Positions 36,296 through 45,603 of a stretch of DNA of 64,000 bases are shown here, one piece after another. The stretch is from contig NZ_JAERQZ010000001.1 in NCBI RefSeq assembly GCF_016735515.1, positions 1,922,001-1,986,000 of the forward strand. The letters run 5' to 3'. The position numbers and the translations under genes are program-made. How positions within the stretch are numbered: the first letter of the stretch is position 1; each line of letters opens with the position of its first letter. Source of the stretch: Piscinibacter sp. HJYY11. GTDB taxonomy: Bacteria; Pseudomonadota; Gammaproteobacteria; Burkholderiales; Burkholderiaceae_C. Under the pieces are notes generated by a model that was given only the letters and a program-made list of their open reading frames with translations, made no database searches and had not been told where the DNA came from.

Positions 36296-36937
36296 ATGAG
36301 CGGATTCATCCACATCACCCACAAGACGCCCGCGTGGCAGAAGGCGCTGCGCATGGCCTGCGGGCTGGGCATCGTGATCGGGGGCTTCGTCTGGTACGTG
36401 CTCAGCGATGAAGGGCTGCCCATGGGCCCCACGGACGCGGCCAACGCCGCGCCCTTCGTCAAGGCCACGCCGCTCCCCGCACCGCCGCCCGTGGCGACGG
36501 GCACCGATCAGGCCGACGCCGACCGCGCACACGCCGACGCGCGCCTGGCCGCAGCCGCCGCCCGGCTCGGGCAGGACGAGCACGAGGACGACTACGCCAC
36601 CCGGAATGCCGGCGTCGACGTGCGGCGCCTCACGCTGCAGCGCCACCAGACGGCGCGCAGCTTCCTGAGCGAAGTGCTCGTCACGCCCGGCCCGCAGTCG
36701 GGCTTCGTCGTGACCGACGTGCAGCCCGACAGCCGCTACGAACGCATGGGCCTGAAGCGCGGCGACGTGATCTACACGCTCGACACCCCCGGCACGCCCG
36801 CCATCGACGAGAACTCGATGGTCGCGCTGATGCAGCAGTCCGAGCTGTCGCTCGAGGTCTACCGCAACGGCACGCTGACGCGCCTGCACACCAACCTGGC
36901 CCACGTGGAGAACGGCGATGCCCTCCCCGCGCCCTGA
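36296..36937 (+). CDS. Membrane-anchored PDZ-domain protein
   Basis: The 213-residue protein has an N-terminal transmembrane helix (MACGLGIVIGGFVWYVL, residues ~18-36), a Pro/Ala-rich linker and a C-terminal PDZ fold (SGFVVTDVQPDSRYERMGLKRGDVIYTLD). The layout recalls the PDZ half of type II secretion protein GspC, but no other secretion gene adjoins and no N-terminal HR domain is clear. The function is unknown. It overlaps the AraC-family gene by 20 bp, so the two are coupled. Confidence 0.7.
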   Translation: MSGFIHITHKTPAWQKALRMACGLGIVIGGFVWYVLSDEGLPMGPTDAANAAPFVKATPLPAPPPVATGTDQADADRAHADARLAAAAARLGQDEHEDDYATRNAGVDVRRLTLQRHQTARSFLSEVLVTPGPQSGFVVTDVQPDSRYERMGLKRGDVIYTLDTPGTPAIDENSMVALMQQSELSLEVYRNGTLTRLHTNLAHVENGDALPAP

Positions 36938-37757
36938 CGCCCCCTCGCAGCGTGCCGAGACCGCACCGCGCCGGTCGCAGGTGTACGTCTACGCCGACGG
37001 CTTCATGTTCTCGTGCGACGGCATGGTGGCGCCGCGCACCGAGCGCTACACCGCGACGATGCTCTTTGCCACTTCCGATGAGCCGATCGAGATCGAAGTC
37101 GGCGGCCAGCGCGAGCGGGCCGAGATCGCCGTGCTCAAGCCCTTCGTGCCCAAGTCGCTGCATTCGCCGCACCAGGCCTTCGTGAGCATCGGCATCAACC
37201 CCATGCACCCCGGCTACCGCGCCTTCACCCGCATGGCCGCGCCGGGCTTTGCCGCCATGCCCAGAAGCCTCTTTCCGCAGCTGGCGCCGCGCCTGCACGC
37301 CCTGCGCAACGGCGTGCTCGACATGCCCCAGGCACGGCATGTCTTCGAGCAGTGCGTCGAGGCGATCACGCGCCTCTTGCCGCCGCTCCGCCCGCTGGAC
37401 CCGCGCATCGAGCGCGTGACCGCGCTGCTGGCGCGAGACCACCGCCAGGCGCTGGACACCCTCGCCGACCAGGCCTGCCTGTCGTACTACCGCATGTCGC
37501 ACCTGTTCTCGCACGAGATGGGGCTGTCGCTGCGGCAATACGTGCTGTCGCTCAAGATCCACGCAGCGGCACGCTGCATCGGGGCCGGCCTGAGCCTGAC
37601 CGCCACCGCGCACGAAGCGGGGTTCACCGATTCGGCCCACCTCTCGCGCGTGTGGACCAAGGCCTTCGGTGGGCCACCGTCGCACTTCCTCAACGAGCGG
37701 CGCTTCGCGATCCAGCCGACACAGGCCGTCAACGCGGCCTTGCAGGAAGCGGCCTAG
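36918..37757 (+). CDS. AraC-family transcriptional regulator
   Basis: The 279-residue protein has a variable N-terminal sensing domain and two C-terminal helix-turn-helix motifs of the AraC type (LADQACLSYYRMSHLFSHEM; TATAHEAGFTDSAHLSRVWTKAFG, residues ~180-260). Its ligand and targets are unknown. Because it is convergent with xdhC and its stop overlaps the xdhC stop at a CTAG, control of the xdh genes is possible but only by position. The start overlaps the preceding PDZ gene. Confidence 0.9.
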   Translation: MPSPRPDAPSQRAETAPRRSQVYVYADGFMFSCDGMVAPRTERYTATMLFATSDEPIEIEVGGQRERAEIAVLKPFVPKSLHSPHQAFVSIGINPMHPGYRAFTRMAAPGFAAMPRSLFPQLAPRLHALRNGVLDMPQARHVFEQCVEAITRLLPPLRPLDPRIERVTALLARDHRQALDTLADQACLSYYRMSHLFSHEMGLSLRQYVLSLKIHAAARCIGAGLSLTATAHEAGFTDSAHLSRVWTKAFGGPPSHFLNERRFAIQPTQAVNAALQEAA

Positions 37758-38572
37758 CTACGAGGCTTCGCACTTTCGCGCAGCAGCTGCCCGACCACGG
37801 CCACCGCGATCACCTCGGGCTCCTTGCCCACGATGCCCGGCAGGCCGATCGGGCACACCATGCGATCGATGGCCGCATGCGGCAGGCCGCGCTCTTCCAG
37901 GCGGTGGATGAAGCGCTGCCTCTTCGTCCGGGAGCCGATGAGGCCGAAGAAGGTGAAGTCGTTGCGGCGCAGGATGGCCTCGGTGATGCGCAGGTCGAGG
38001 TCGTGCTGGTGGGTGAGCACGAGGTAGAAGGCGCCGGGTGGCGCGTGCCGCACTTCCGCTTCGACCGCGTCGACGGCGACCCGGCGGATGTGCCGCGGCC
38101 ATGGCCCGTCGGCCAGCGCGGGTGGGAAGGCGTCCTCACGCTCGTCGATCCAGTCGACTTGCACCGGCAAGGTGGCCAGCAGCCGGGCGATCGCGCGGCC
38201 CACATGGCCCGCGCCGTAGAGCTGCAGATGAAAGCGCGGCGCCTCCTGCGGCCACGCGGCCAGATGCTCGGCATGCAGCCGCTCGAACGACAGTGTGACG
38301 GCCCCGCCACAGCACTGGCCGAGCGACGGGCCGAGCGCGTAGTGCACCGATTGCGCCGGCGCCTGGTCCGCCGCCAGCATCTCCCTCGCGCGCGCGATGG
38401 CCTGCCACTCGAGGTGGCCGCCGCCGATGGTGCCGGCCACGCAATCACCGGCCACCAGCATGCGCGTGCCCGCCTCGCGCGGCACCGAGCCTTTCGTGTC
38501 GCTCACCCGCACCAGCACCGCAGCGCGGCCGGAGGCGAGCCAGGCGAGGGCGTTGTCGCGCAGCAGCTCCAT
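37754..38572 (-). CDS. xdhC: Xanthine dehydrogenase accessory factor XdhC
   Basis: XdhC binds the molybdenum cofactor, helps sulfurate it and inserts it into xanthine dehydrogenase. The 272-residue protein has VRVSDTKGSVPREAGTRMLV, GTIGGGHLEW, LGQCCGGAVTL with a cysteine pair, and a Rossmann-like C-terminal half (LYGAGHVGRAIARLL; FFGLIGSRTKRQRF). It starts 1 bp after xdhB, completing xdhA-xdhB-xdhC. Confidence 0.95.
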   Translation of the reverse strand: MELLRDNALAWLASGRAAVLVRVSDTKGSVPREAGTRMLVAGDCVAGTIGGGHLEWQAIARAREMLAADQAPAQSVHYALGPSLGQCCGGAVTLSFERLHAEHLAAWPQEAPRFHLQLYGAGHVGRAIARLLATLPVQVDWIDEREDAFPPALADGPWPRHIRRVAVDAVEAEVRHAPPGAFYLVLTHQHDLDLRITEAILRRNDFTFFGLIGSRTKRQRFIHRLEERGLPHAAIDRMVCPIGLPGIVGKEPEVIAVAVVGQLLRESAKPRS

Positions 38573-38573
38573 C

Positions 38574-40946
38574 TCAGCCGGCCTGCACCGCCTGGATCGC
38601 GCGCAGGATGGACTCGCTCGTCGCCGGCGCCGTCAGCGGCGGGTCGATCTGGTGGCCCCCGACCGCCGACACCGCATCGCGGATCGCGAAGAACACCGAG
38701 AACGGCAACAGCAGCGGCGGCTCGCCCACCGCTTTGCTGCGGTGGATGGTGTCGGCCGGGTTGTCGCCTTCGTAGAGCTTCACGTTGAGCACCGGCGGGC
38801 AATCGTTGGCGGTCGGGATCTTGTAGGTGCTGGGCGCATGCGTGGCCAGCAGGCCGGTCTGCGGGTGCCACACCAGCTCTTCGGTGGTGAGCCAGCCCAT
38901 GCCCTGGATGAACGCGCCTTCGACCTGGCCGATGTCGACCGCCGGGTTGAGCGAGCGGCCCACGTCGTGCAGCAGGTCGGCGCGCAGCAGCCGCCACTCA
39001 CCCGTGAGCGTGTCCACCAAGACCTCGCTCACGGCAGCGCCGTAGGCGAAATAGAAGAAGGGCTTGCCCTGCATGGTCTCGCGGTTCCAGTGCAGGCCGG
39101 GCGTGGCGTAGTGGCCGTCGGACCACAGCTGCACACGTGCCAGATAGGCCTGCGTCACGAGTTCACAGAACGGCACCTCGTGCGGCGCCTTCTTGCCGAT
39201 GAAGACCTTGTCGTTGGCGAAACGCACCTCGCTCGACTTCACCCCGGCCTCTTCGGCGGCGAACGCGGCGAGCCGCTCGCGGATCTGGCGCGCGGCGTCC
39301 TGCGCCGCCTTGCCGTTGAGGTCGCTGCCGGTGGAGGCGGCCGTGGCCGAGGTGTTGACCACCTTCTGGGTGTCGGTCGCCGTCACGCGCACCCGCTCGA
39401 AGTCCACGCCGAGCTCATGCGCCACCACCTGGGCCACCTTGGTGTTGAGGCCTTGGCCCATCTCGGTGCCGCCGTGGTTCACGAGGATGGAGCCATCGTT
39501 GTACACGTGCACCAGTGCCCCGGCCTGGTTGAAGTGCGCCACGTTGAACGAGATGCCGAACTTCACCGGCGTGAACGCGATGCCGCGCTTGAGCACCGGG
39601 CTCGCGGCGTTGAACTCGGCCACCGCCTTGCGCCGCGCCCGGTAGTCGCTCGTCACTTCGAGCTGCGCCGTCAGCGGCTGCAGGATGTTGTCTTCTACCT
39701 TCTGGCCGTAGGGCGTCATCACCCGCTCGTCACCCTCGCTCGGACCGTAGTAGTTGAGCGTGCGCACGTCCAGCGGGTCCTTGCCGAGTGCGCGCGCGAT
39801 GGTGTCGAGGATGTTCTCGATCGCGATGGCTCCCTGCGGCCCGCCGAAGCCGCGGAAGGCCGTGTTCGATTGCGTATTGGTCTTCGCCGAGTAGCCGTGC
39901 ATCGCCACGTCGGGCAGCCAGTAGGCGTTGTCGAAGTGGCAGAGCGCCCGCGTCATCACCGGGCCGGAGAGATCGGCCGAGTGGCCGGCGCGCGAGACCA
40001 TCGTGATCTCGGCGCCGAGCACGCGGCCCTCGTCGTCGTAGCCCACGTCGTACTCGTACCAGAAGCAGTGGCGACGGCCGGTGATGAGGAAGTCGTCGTC
40101 GCGGTCGGGGCGCAGCTTCACCGGCCGCTTGAGGCGACGTGCGGCCACCGCGGCCACGCAGGCGAAGAGCGCCGATTGCGATTCCTTGCCGCCGAAACCG
40201 CCGCCCATGCGCCGGCACTCCACCTGCACATGGTGCGCCTGCAGCTTGAGCACATGGGCCACCACGTGCTGCATCTCGCTCGGGTGCTGCGTGGAGCAGT
40301 GCACCAGCATGCCGTCGTTCTCTTTCGGGACGGCGTAGCTGATCTGGCCTTCGAGGTAGAACTGTTCCTGCCCGCCCACGTCGAGCGTGCCCTTGAGACG
40401 ATGCGGCGCGGCCGCGAGAGCGGCCTGCGCATCCCCGCGGGCCAAGTGCATCGGCGGCAGCACGTACTGGCCGAGCTGATGCGCGTGTCGATGCGACAGC
40501 ACCGGCGGCAGCGCCTCCACCGTCAGCACACGCTTCGCCTGGCCGGCGGCGCGCCGGGCGGCATCGCGGCTGGTCGCGATCACGGCAAACACCGGCTGAC
40601 CGAGGTAGCGCAGCTCGCCGTCGGCCAGGATCGGGTCGTCGTGCACGATCGGGCCGCAGTCGTTGGCCCCGGGCATGTCGGCCGCGGTGAGCACGTCCAC
40701 CACGCCGGGCATCGCCCGCAGCGCCTCGAAGTCAAGGCCAAGCAGCCGGCCGTGGGCGATGGGCGAGAGCCCGAGCGCTGCGTGCAGCGTGCCGGCGAGT
40801 TCGGGCAGGTCGTCGATGTAGGCCGCTTCACCAGCCACGTGCAGGTGGGCTGATTCGTGCGGCCGGCTGATGCCCACACGATGGCCCTCGCGCAAGGCCT
40901 GGGCCTCGGAGGGCGGCTGCAGGAAGCTGTCTAGCGGCTTGTTCAT
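38574..40946 (-). CDS. xdhB: Xanthine dehydrogenase molybdopterin-binding subunit
   Basis: This 790-residue subunit oxidises hypoxanthine and xanthine to urate at the molybdenum centre. It has the FLEGQ-like substrate region (FYLEGQISYAVP), GGGFGGKESQ, NTAFRGFGGPQ with the arginine that binds substrate, and the C-terminal KAVGEPPLLL glutamate-containing motif (catalytic Glu). ATG 40946 overlaps the xdhA stop (ATGA). Confidence 0.97.
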   Translation of the reverse strand: MNKPLDSFLQPPSEAQALREGHRVGISRPHESAHLHVAGEAAYIDDLPELAGTLHAALGLSPIAHGRLLGLDFEALRAMPGVVDVLTAADMPGANDCGPIVHDDPILADGELRYLGQPVFAVIATSRDAARRAAGQAKRVLTVEALPPVLSHRHAHQLGQYVLPPMHLARGDAQAALAAAPHRLKGTLDVGGQEQFYLEGQISYAVPKENDGMLVHCSTQHPSEMQHVVAHVLKLQAHHVQVECRRMGGGFGGKESQSALFACVAAVAARRLKRPVKLRPDRDDDFLITGRRHCFWYEYDVGYDDEGRVLGAEITMVSRAGHSADLSGPVMTRALCHFDNAYWLPDVAMHGYSAKTNTQSNTAFRGFGGPQGAIAIENILDTIARALGKDPLDVRTLNYYGPSEGDERVMTPYGQKVEDNILQPLTAQLEVTSDYRARRKAVAEFNAASPVLKRGIAFTPVKFGISFNVAHFNQAGALVHVYNDGSILVNHGGTEMGQGLNTKVAQVVAHELGVDFERVRVTATDTQKVVNTSATAASTGSDLNGKAAQDAARQIRERLAAFAAEEAGVKSSEVRFANDKVFIGKKAPHEVPFCELVTQAYLARVQLWSDGHYATPGLHWNRETMQGKPFFYFAYGAAVSEVLVDTLTGEWRLLRADLLHDVGRSLNPAVDIGQVEGAFIQGMGWLTTEELVWHPQTGLLATHAPSTYKIPTANDCPPVLNVKLYEGDNPADTIHRSKAVGEPPLLLPFSVFFAIRDAVSAVGGHQIDPPLTAPATSESILRAIQAVQAG

Positions 40947-42454
40947 CGGACGGCCTCCACGCGGGCCCACACGGTGGTGGCCGCAGGTGGCAAGGGATCG
41001 TTCACCCGCGTCTCGAGCCAGAAGCGCTGCAACAGGTTCTGCGCCACCTGCAGCCGGTAGGCCGCACTCGCGCGCAGGTCGGTGAGGGGCTTGAAGTCTT
41101 GCGTGAGCGCAGCCTGCGCGAGCTTCACGCTCGCCTGCGTCCAGGGCTGGCCGGTGAGCGCTGCTTCGGCGGCGGCGGCGCGCTTGACGGTCGCGGCCAT
41201 GCCGCCGAGCGCGATGCGCACCGACGTCACCGTGTCACCCGACAACCCGATCGCGAGGCCGGCACACAGCGCCGAGATGTCGCTGTCGAAACGCTTGCTG
41301 ACCTTGTAGGCGCGCACCACACGCTGCAAGGCCGGCAGCGGCACGGCAATGGCCTGCACCAGCTCGCCGGCATGCAGCTGGTTCTTCATGTAGTCGAGGT
41401 AGAACTCGGCCAGGGCCACGCGCCGCACCCGGGTGCCCTTGCGGAGCACGAGCTGCGCATCGAGCGCCATCAGCACCGGCGCCGAGTCGCCGATGGGCGA
41501 GCCGTTGGCCACGTTGCCGCCCATCGTGCCGGCATGGCGGATCGGCGGCGAGGCGAAGCGCAGCCACATCTCGGTGAGCGACGGCACGCGCTGCGCGAGC
41601 GCCTGCCAGGCGGCTTCGAGCGGCACGCCGGCGCCGATCACGAGTTCGCCGTTGAGCTCCTCGATGCGCTGCAGCTCCTTCACTTCGCCGAGGTAGAGGA
41701 TGTCGCCCAGCGGGCGGAACTGCTTGTTGACCCAGAGGCCGATGTCGGTGGCGCCTGCGAGCAACGTCGCATCGGGGTGGTATTCGCGCAGGCCCGCCAA
41801 GGCATCGAGCGTGCGCGGCGCGCGGAAGTGGTCGACGCGCTCGCCGCCGCCGAGCTGGCGGTTGAACGCGGTGTAGTGCAGACCATCTGCGCGCTGCAGC
41901 CTTTGCAGCACCTTCACGACGGGTGCCGCGTCGAGCTTGCGCGGGGGCAACTCGAACATGCGCTGCCCCGCATCCAGGATCGGCCGGTAGCCCGTGCAAC
42001 GGCACAGGTTGCCCGAGAGTTCGTCGGCGAGCGCCTGCCGCGTCGGCTTCGTCGCCGCGGCCTGGTGCCGCTCGTAGCACGACCACAAGCTCATCACGAA
42101 GCCCGGGGTGCAGAAGCCGCATTGCGAGCCGTGGCACTCGACCATCGCCTGCTGGGTGGGGTGCAGGCCTCCGGGGCTTTTCAAGTCCTCGACGGTGAAC
42201 AAGGCCTTGCCATCGAGCGTGGGCAGGAACTGAAGGCACGCATTCACGGTCTTCAGCGAGAGGCCCTCGCCCGAATCCGCCAGCTCGCCCACCACCACCG
42301 TGCAGGCGCCGCAGTCGCCCTCGTTGCAACCTTCCTTGGTGCCGGTGCAGTGGGCGTCTTCGCGCAGCCATTCCAGCACCGAGCGGGTGGGGTGCGGGCC
42401 ATTCACCTCGACGACGGCACCGCGGTGGTAGAAACGGATGGGTTGCGGGTTCAT
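40943..42454 (-). CDS. xdhA: Xanthine dehydrogenase small subunit (2Fe-2S/FAD)
   Basis: The 503-residue electron-transfer subunit has an N-terminal plant-type [2Fe-2S] domain (CNEGDCGACTVVVGE), a second [2Fe-2S] domain (CGFCTPGFVMSL and NLCRCTGYRPI) and an FAD domain (LLAGATDIGLWV; GTMGGNVANGSPIGD). It passes electrons from the molybdenum centre to NAD+. It heads xdhABC and diverges from guaD across 105 bp that must contain both promoters. Confidence 0.97.
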   Translation of the reverse strand: MNPQPIRFYHRGAVVEVNGPHPTRSVLEWLREDAHCTGTKEGCNEGDCGACTVVVGELADSGEGLSLKTVNACLQFLPTLDGKALFTVEDLKSPGGLHPTQQAMVECHGSQCGFCTPGFVMSLWSCYERHQAAATKPTRQALADELSGNLCRCTGYRPILDAGQRMFELPPRKLDAAPVVKVLQRLQRADGLHYTAFNRQLGGGERVDHFRAPRTLDALAGLREYHPDATLLAGATDIGLWVNKQFRPLGDILYLGEVKELQRIEELNGELVIGAGVPLEAAWQALAQRVPSLTEMWLRFASPPIRHAGTMGGNVANGSPIGDSAPVLMALDAQLVLRKGTRVRRVALAEFYLDYMKNQLHAGELVQAIAVPLPALQRVVRAYKVSKRFDSDISALCAGLAIGLSGDTVTSVRIALGGMAATVKRAAAAEAALTGQPWTQASVKLAQAALTQDFKPLTDLRASAAYRLQVAQNLLQRFWLETRVNDPLPPAATTVWARVEAVR

Positions 42455-42559
42455 GGGAACAGCTTATTCCAGTGCAGGCAGTTTTTCAGCGTCGAACATG
42501 CTTAGCATGCGCCATGCCGCCAGACCGTCCGCCGGTACGGGCCTTGCAGCGGTAGTGCC

Positions 42560-43873
42560 ATGACCGTCTCTTCCTCCGCCCCCGGGCTCGCCCTGCGTGT
42601 CGCGCTGCGCGGCGACCTGCTCGACTTCACCGGCGCGCCCGAATGGGGCGCGACCGAGTCGCCGGTGGTGCGCTTCCGGCCCGACCACTGGCTGCTGATC
42701 GAAGGCGGCCGCATCGTCGGCGCCCAGGCCGAAGCACCCGACAGCAGCTGGCCCCGCCACGACCACAGAGGCCAGCTCATCCTGCCCGGCTTCATCGACA
42801 CCCACGTGCACAGCCCGCAGCTCGACGTGATCGCGAGCTACGGCACCGAGCTGCTGGACTGGCTGAACACCTACACCTTCCCCGCCGAGCAGCGCTACGC
42901 CGACCCGGCCGAGGCCGAGGCCGGCGCGGCGCGCTTCCTCGATGCGCTGCTTGCGCACGGCACCACCAGCGCCGTCGTCTTCCCGACGGTGCACAAGGCC
43001 AGCACCGACGCGCTCTTCGCCGCGGCGCAGGCGCGCTGCATGCGGCTCATCACCGGAAAGGTGCTGATGGACCGCCATGCCCCCGAGGGCCTGCGTGACG
43101 ACGTGGCCCAGGCCGAGCGCGACTGCGTCGACCTCATCCAGCGCTGGCACGGCACGGGCCGGCTGTCGTACGCGGTGACGGTGCGCTTTGCGCCGACCAG
43201 CACGCCCAAGCAGCTGGCGATGGCCGGCGCCCTGTGCCGCAGCGACCCGAGCCTCTACATGCAGACCCACGTGGCCGAGAACCGTGCCGAAGTCGCGTGG
43301 GTGAAGGAGCTCTTCCCCGAGGCGCGCAGCTACCTCGACGTCTACCACCGCGCCGGCCTGCTGCACCGCCGCAGCGTGCTCGCCCACGGCATTTGGTTCG
43401 ACGACGAAGACCGCGCGCTGGTGTGCCGCTGCGGGGCCCAGGTGGCACACAGCCCGAGCTCCAACCTCTTCCTCGGCAGCGGCCTCTTCGACTGGCGCGC
43501 GGCCGAGGCCGCCGGCGCCGCGGTCAGCGTGGCCACCGACGTTGGCGGCGGCACGAGCCTGTGCCAGCTGCGCAGCCTGCAGGATGCCTACAAGATCCAG
43601 GCGATGCGCGGCGAGCGGCTCACCGCCTGGAAGGCGCTGCACGCGGCCACGCTGGGCGCGGCCGAGTCGCTGCTGCTGGCCGACGAGATCGGCTCACTTT
43701 CGCCCGGTCGCATGGCCGACCTGTGCGTGTGGGACTGGGCCTCGGGCCCGGTCGCACAGCGCCGGCTGGCCGTGGCGCGCGATCTGCATGAAAAAGTGTT
43801 CGCCTGGATGACATTGGGCGATGAACGCAACCTCGCCGCCACCTACGTGGCCGGCCTTCGGATGCCCGTGTGA
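42560..43873 (+). CDS. guaD: Guanine deaminase
   Basis: GuaD converts guanine to xanthine and ammonia, supplying the adjacent xanthine dehydrogenase. The 437-residue amidohydrolase has the metal-binding LPGFIDTHVHSPQLD (His82, His84), MQTHVAENRAEV, VLAHGIWFDDED and ATDVGGGTSL, and guanine deaminase-specific ASYGTELLDWLNTYTFP. It has its own start region and lies 79 bp upstream of the binding-protein gene. Confidence 0.96.
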   Translation: MTVSSSAPGLALRVALRGDLLDFTGAPEWGATESPVVRFRPDHWLLIEGGRIVGAQAEAPDSSWPRHDHRGQLILPGFIDTHVHSPQLDVIASYGTELLDWLNTYTFPAEQRYADPAEAEAGAARFLDALLAHGTTSAVVFPTVHKASTDALFAAAQARCMRLITGKVLMDRHAPEGLRDDVAQAERDCVDLIQRWHGTGRLSYAVTVRFAPTSTPKQLAMAGALCRSDPSLYMQTHVAENRAEVAWVKELFPEARSYLDVYHRAGLLHRRSVLAHGIWFDDEDRALVCRCGAQVAHSPSSNLFLGSGLFDWRAAEAAGAAVSVATDVGGGTSLCQLRSLQDAYKIQAMRGERLTAWKALHAATLGAAESLLLADEIGSLSPGRMADLCVWDWASGPVAQRRLAVARDLHEKVFAWMTLGDERNLAATYVAGLRMPV

Positions 43874-43952
43874 TGTGTCCGCCGGTCTTTGTCCGCCGCA
43901 TTCAGACGAGCATGCTTCTTGCAAACCTCTTCCGTCCTCTTTTCACTCACCC

Positions 43953-44984
43953 ATGAAGAAACTCACCGCCTCCCTCGCCCTCGCTGCCAGCCTCTTCTCA
44001 TCGGCCGTGCACGCCCAGGAAACCTCGCTCAAGTTCCAGCTCGACTGGCGCTTCGAAGGCCCGGCCGCGCTCTTCCTCGTGCCGGCCGCGAAAGGCCACT
44101 TCAAGGCCGAGAAGCTCAACGTCACCATCGACGCCGGCAACGGGTCGGGCGGCACCGTCACCCGCGTGGCCTCGGGCACCTATGACATGGGCTTCGCCGA
44201 CCTTGCGGCGCTGATGGAGTTCCACGCCAACAACCCGACCGCCCCCAACAAGCCGGTGGCGGTGATGATGGTCTACAACAACACGCCGGCCGCGGTGCTC
44301 GCGCTCAAGAAGAGCGGCATCAAGACGCCGGCCGACCTCAACGGCAAGAAGCTCGGCGCCCCGGTCTTCGACGCCGGCCGCAAGGCCTGGCCGATCTTTG
44401 CCAAGGCCAACAACATCACGAATGTCGCCTGGACTGCGATGGACCCGCCGCTGCGCGAGACCATGCTCGTTCGCGGCGACATCGACGCCATCACCGGCTT
44501 CTCGTTCACCTCGCTGCTCAACCTCGAGGCGCGTGGCGTGAAGACCGACGAGGTGGTGATCCTTCCCTACCCGCAATACGGCGTGAAGCTCTACGGCAAC
44601 GCCGTCATCGTCGGCGAGGACTTCCTCAAGAAGAACCCCGAGGCGGTGAAAGCCTTCCTGCGGGCCTTCACCAAGGGCGTGAAGGACGTGATCGCCGACC
44701 CCAAGGGCGCCATTGCCACCGTCAAGGCGCGCGACGGCATCATCAACGAGGAGCTGGAGCTGCGCCGCCTGAAGCTCGCGCTCGACGCCTCGGTGCTGAC
44801 CGCCGACGCCAAGGCCGAGGGCTTCGGCGACGCCAAGCCCGGCCGGCTGGCGCTGATGGCGAGCCAGGTGTCCGACGCCTTCGCGACGAAGGACCGGGTG
44901 AACGCCGCGGTGATCTGGAACGGCAGCTACCTGCCCACCGCCGCCGACCGTGACGTGTTCGCCAAGGCCGCCCCCAAGAAGTGA
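43953..44984 (+). CDS. ABC transporter periplasmic binding protein (NMT1/THI5 type)
   Basis: The 343-residue protein has a clear signal peptide (MKKLTASLALAASLFSSAVHA) and an NMT1/THI5-like binding fold (LDWRFEGPAALFLVPAAKGH; VASGTYDMGFADLAALME). This family binds thiamine precursors, sulfonates, purines or pyrimidines. Its place between guaD and the ABC ATPase/permease suggests a purine-related or nitrogen compound, but the substrate is unknown. A strong hairpin follows the gene. Confidence 0.88.
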   Translation: MKKLTASLALAASLFSSAVHAQETSLKFQLDWRFEGPAALFLVPAAKGHFKAEKLNVTIDAGNGSGGTVTRVASGTYDMGFADLAALMEFHANNPTAPNKPVAVMMVYNNTPAAVLALKKSGIKTPADLNGKKLGAPVFDAGRKAWPIFAKANNITNVAWTAMDPPLRETMLVRGDIDAITGFSFTSLLNLEARGVKTDEVVILPYPQYGVKLYGNAVIVGEDFLKKNPEAVKAFLRAFTKGVKDVIADPKGAIATVKARDGIINEELELRRLKLALDASVLTADAKAEGFGDAKPGRLALMASQVSDAFATKDRVNAAVIWNGSYLPTAADRDVFAKAAPKK

Positions 44985-44991
44985 GCCATGC

Positions 44992-45022
44992 CCGCGGCGT
45001 GAGGCGCCCGCCTCACGCGCGG
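44992..45022. terminator. GC-rich hairpin between convergent genes
   Basis: GCGTGAGGC (44997-45005) pairs with GCCTCACGC (45010-45018), extended by CCGC/GCGG around one bulged G. No T-run follows, so it is a stable hairpin that may end transcription from both sides or protect the binding-protein mRNA, a common arrangement after abundant periplasmic binding proteins. Confidence 0.5.
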
Positions 45023-45035
45023 CCTGCCGGCACGC

Positions 45036-45587
45036 TCAGGGCAGGTCCACCGAGAACTGGAACATCATGGCCGAGTTGCCGAGGATGTTCGCCTGCACCG
45101 AATAGCGGGGCGTGAACTGCCAGCCCAGCGCGAGCACCACGCCGGGCGAGAAGCCGCCGTAGTTGAAAGGCACCTTGTCCTTGTACTCACCCTTGTAGCC
45201 GTACATCACGCCGGCCGTCCACTGCGCGTAGAGCTGCGGATAGGGGCTGAAGTCGTAGAGCCGCTGGCCGCCGTAGACCATGCCGCTCGGCTGCCCGAAG
45301 GAGTTGCTGAAATAGCAGGCACCCCAGAGCAGCCCGTCGCGCCGCTCGCGCTCGAAGCCGACCATCCACACCGGCCGGTGATTGGGGTCGTGTGAATAAT
45401 GGATCGTGTAGGGCGATGCCATCAGCCGCCAGGTGCCGCCTTCGCCGGAGGGCGTGGCAGCCTTGGCAGGTGCCGCAGCTGAAGGGGCTGGAGTGGAGGC
45501 AGGTGGCGCTGAATCGGTCGACTGGGCGGATGCCGGCAGCGCTGTGCAGGCCGCGGCCAGCGCCAGCGCGGGAACAAGGACTTTCAT
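45036..45587 (-). CDS. Predicted outer-membrane beta-barrel protein, function unknown
   Basis: The 183-residue protein has a signal peptide (MKVLVPALALAAACTALPASA), a Ser/Pro/Ala-rich linker and a C-terminal beta-rich domain with YTIHYSHDPNHRPVWMVGFE, YFSNSFGQPSGMVYGGQ and GYKGEYKDKVPFNYGG, ending in SVDLP. Homologues are common in Burkholderiales, sometimes named 'sn-glycerol-3-phosphate transporter', which I consider unsupported; the small barrel recalls PagP/PagL-type lipid A enzymes, but no active site can be assigned. Its ATG is only 16 bp from the divergent hydrolase start. Confidence 0.7.
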   Translation of the reverse strand: MKVLVPALALAAACTALPASAQSTDSAPPASTPAPSAAAPAKAATPSGEGGTWRLMASPYTIHYSHDPNHRPVWMVGFERERRDGLLWGACYFSNSFGQPSGMVYGGQRLYDFSPYPQLYAQWTAGVMYGYKGEYKDKVPFNYGGFSPGVVLALGWQFTPRYSVQANILGNSAMMFQFSVDLP

Positions 45588-45603
45588 GGGTTCAATTGTC
45601 GCC

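Noticed and set aside
36296..36937. Possible GspC of a type II secretion system
   Set aside because: TM plus PDZ layout fits, but there is no HR domain evidence and no neighbouring gsp genes; kept as a generic PDZ protein.
45036..45587. 'sn-glycerol-3-phosphate transporter' label for the barrel protein
   Set aside because: A small signal-peptide protein with a single beta domain cannot be an MFS-type GlpT; the label appears to be a propagated misannotation.
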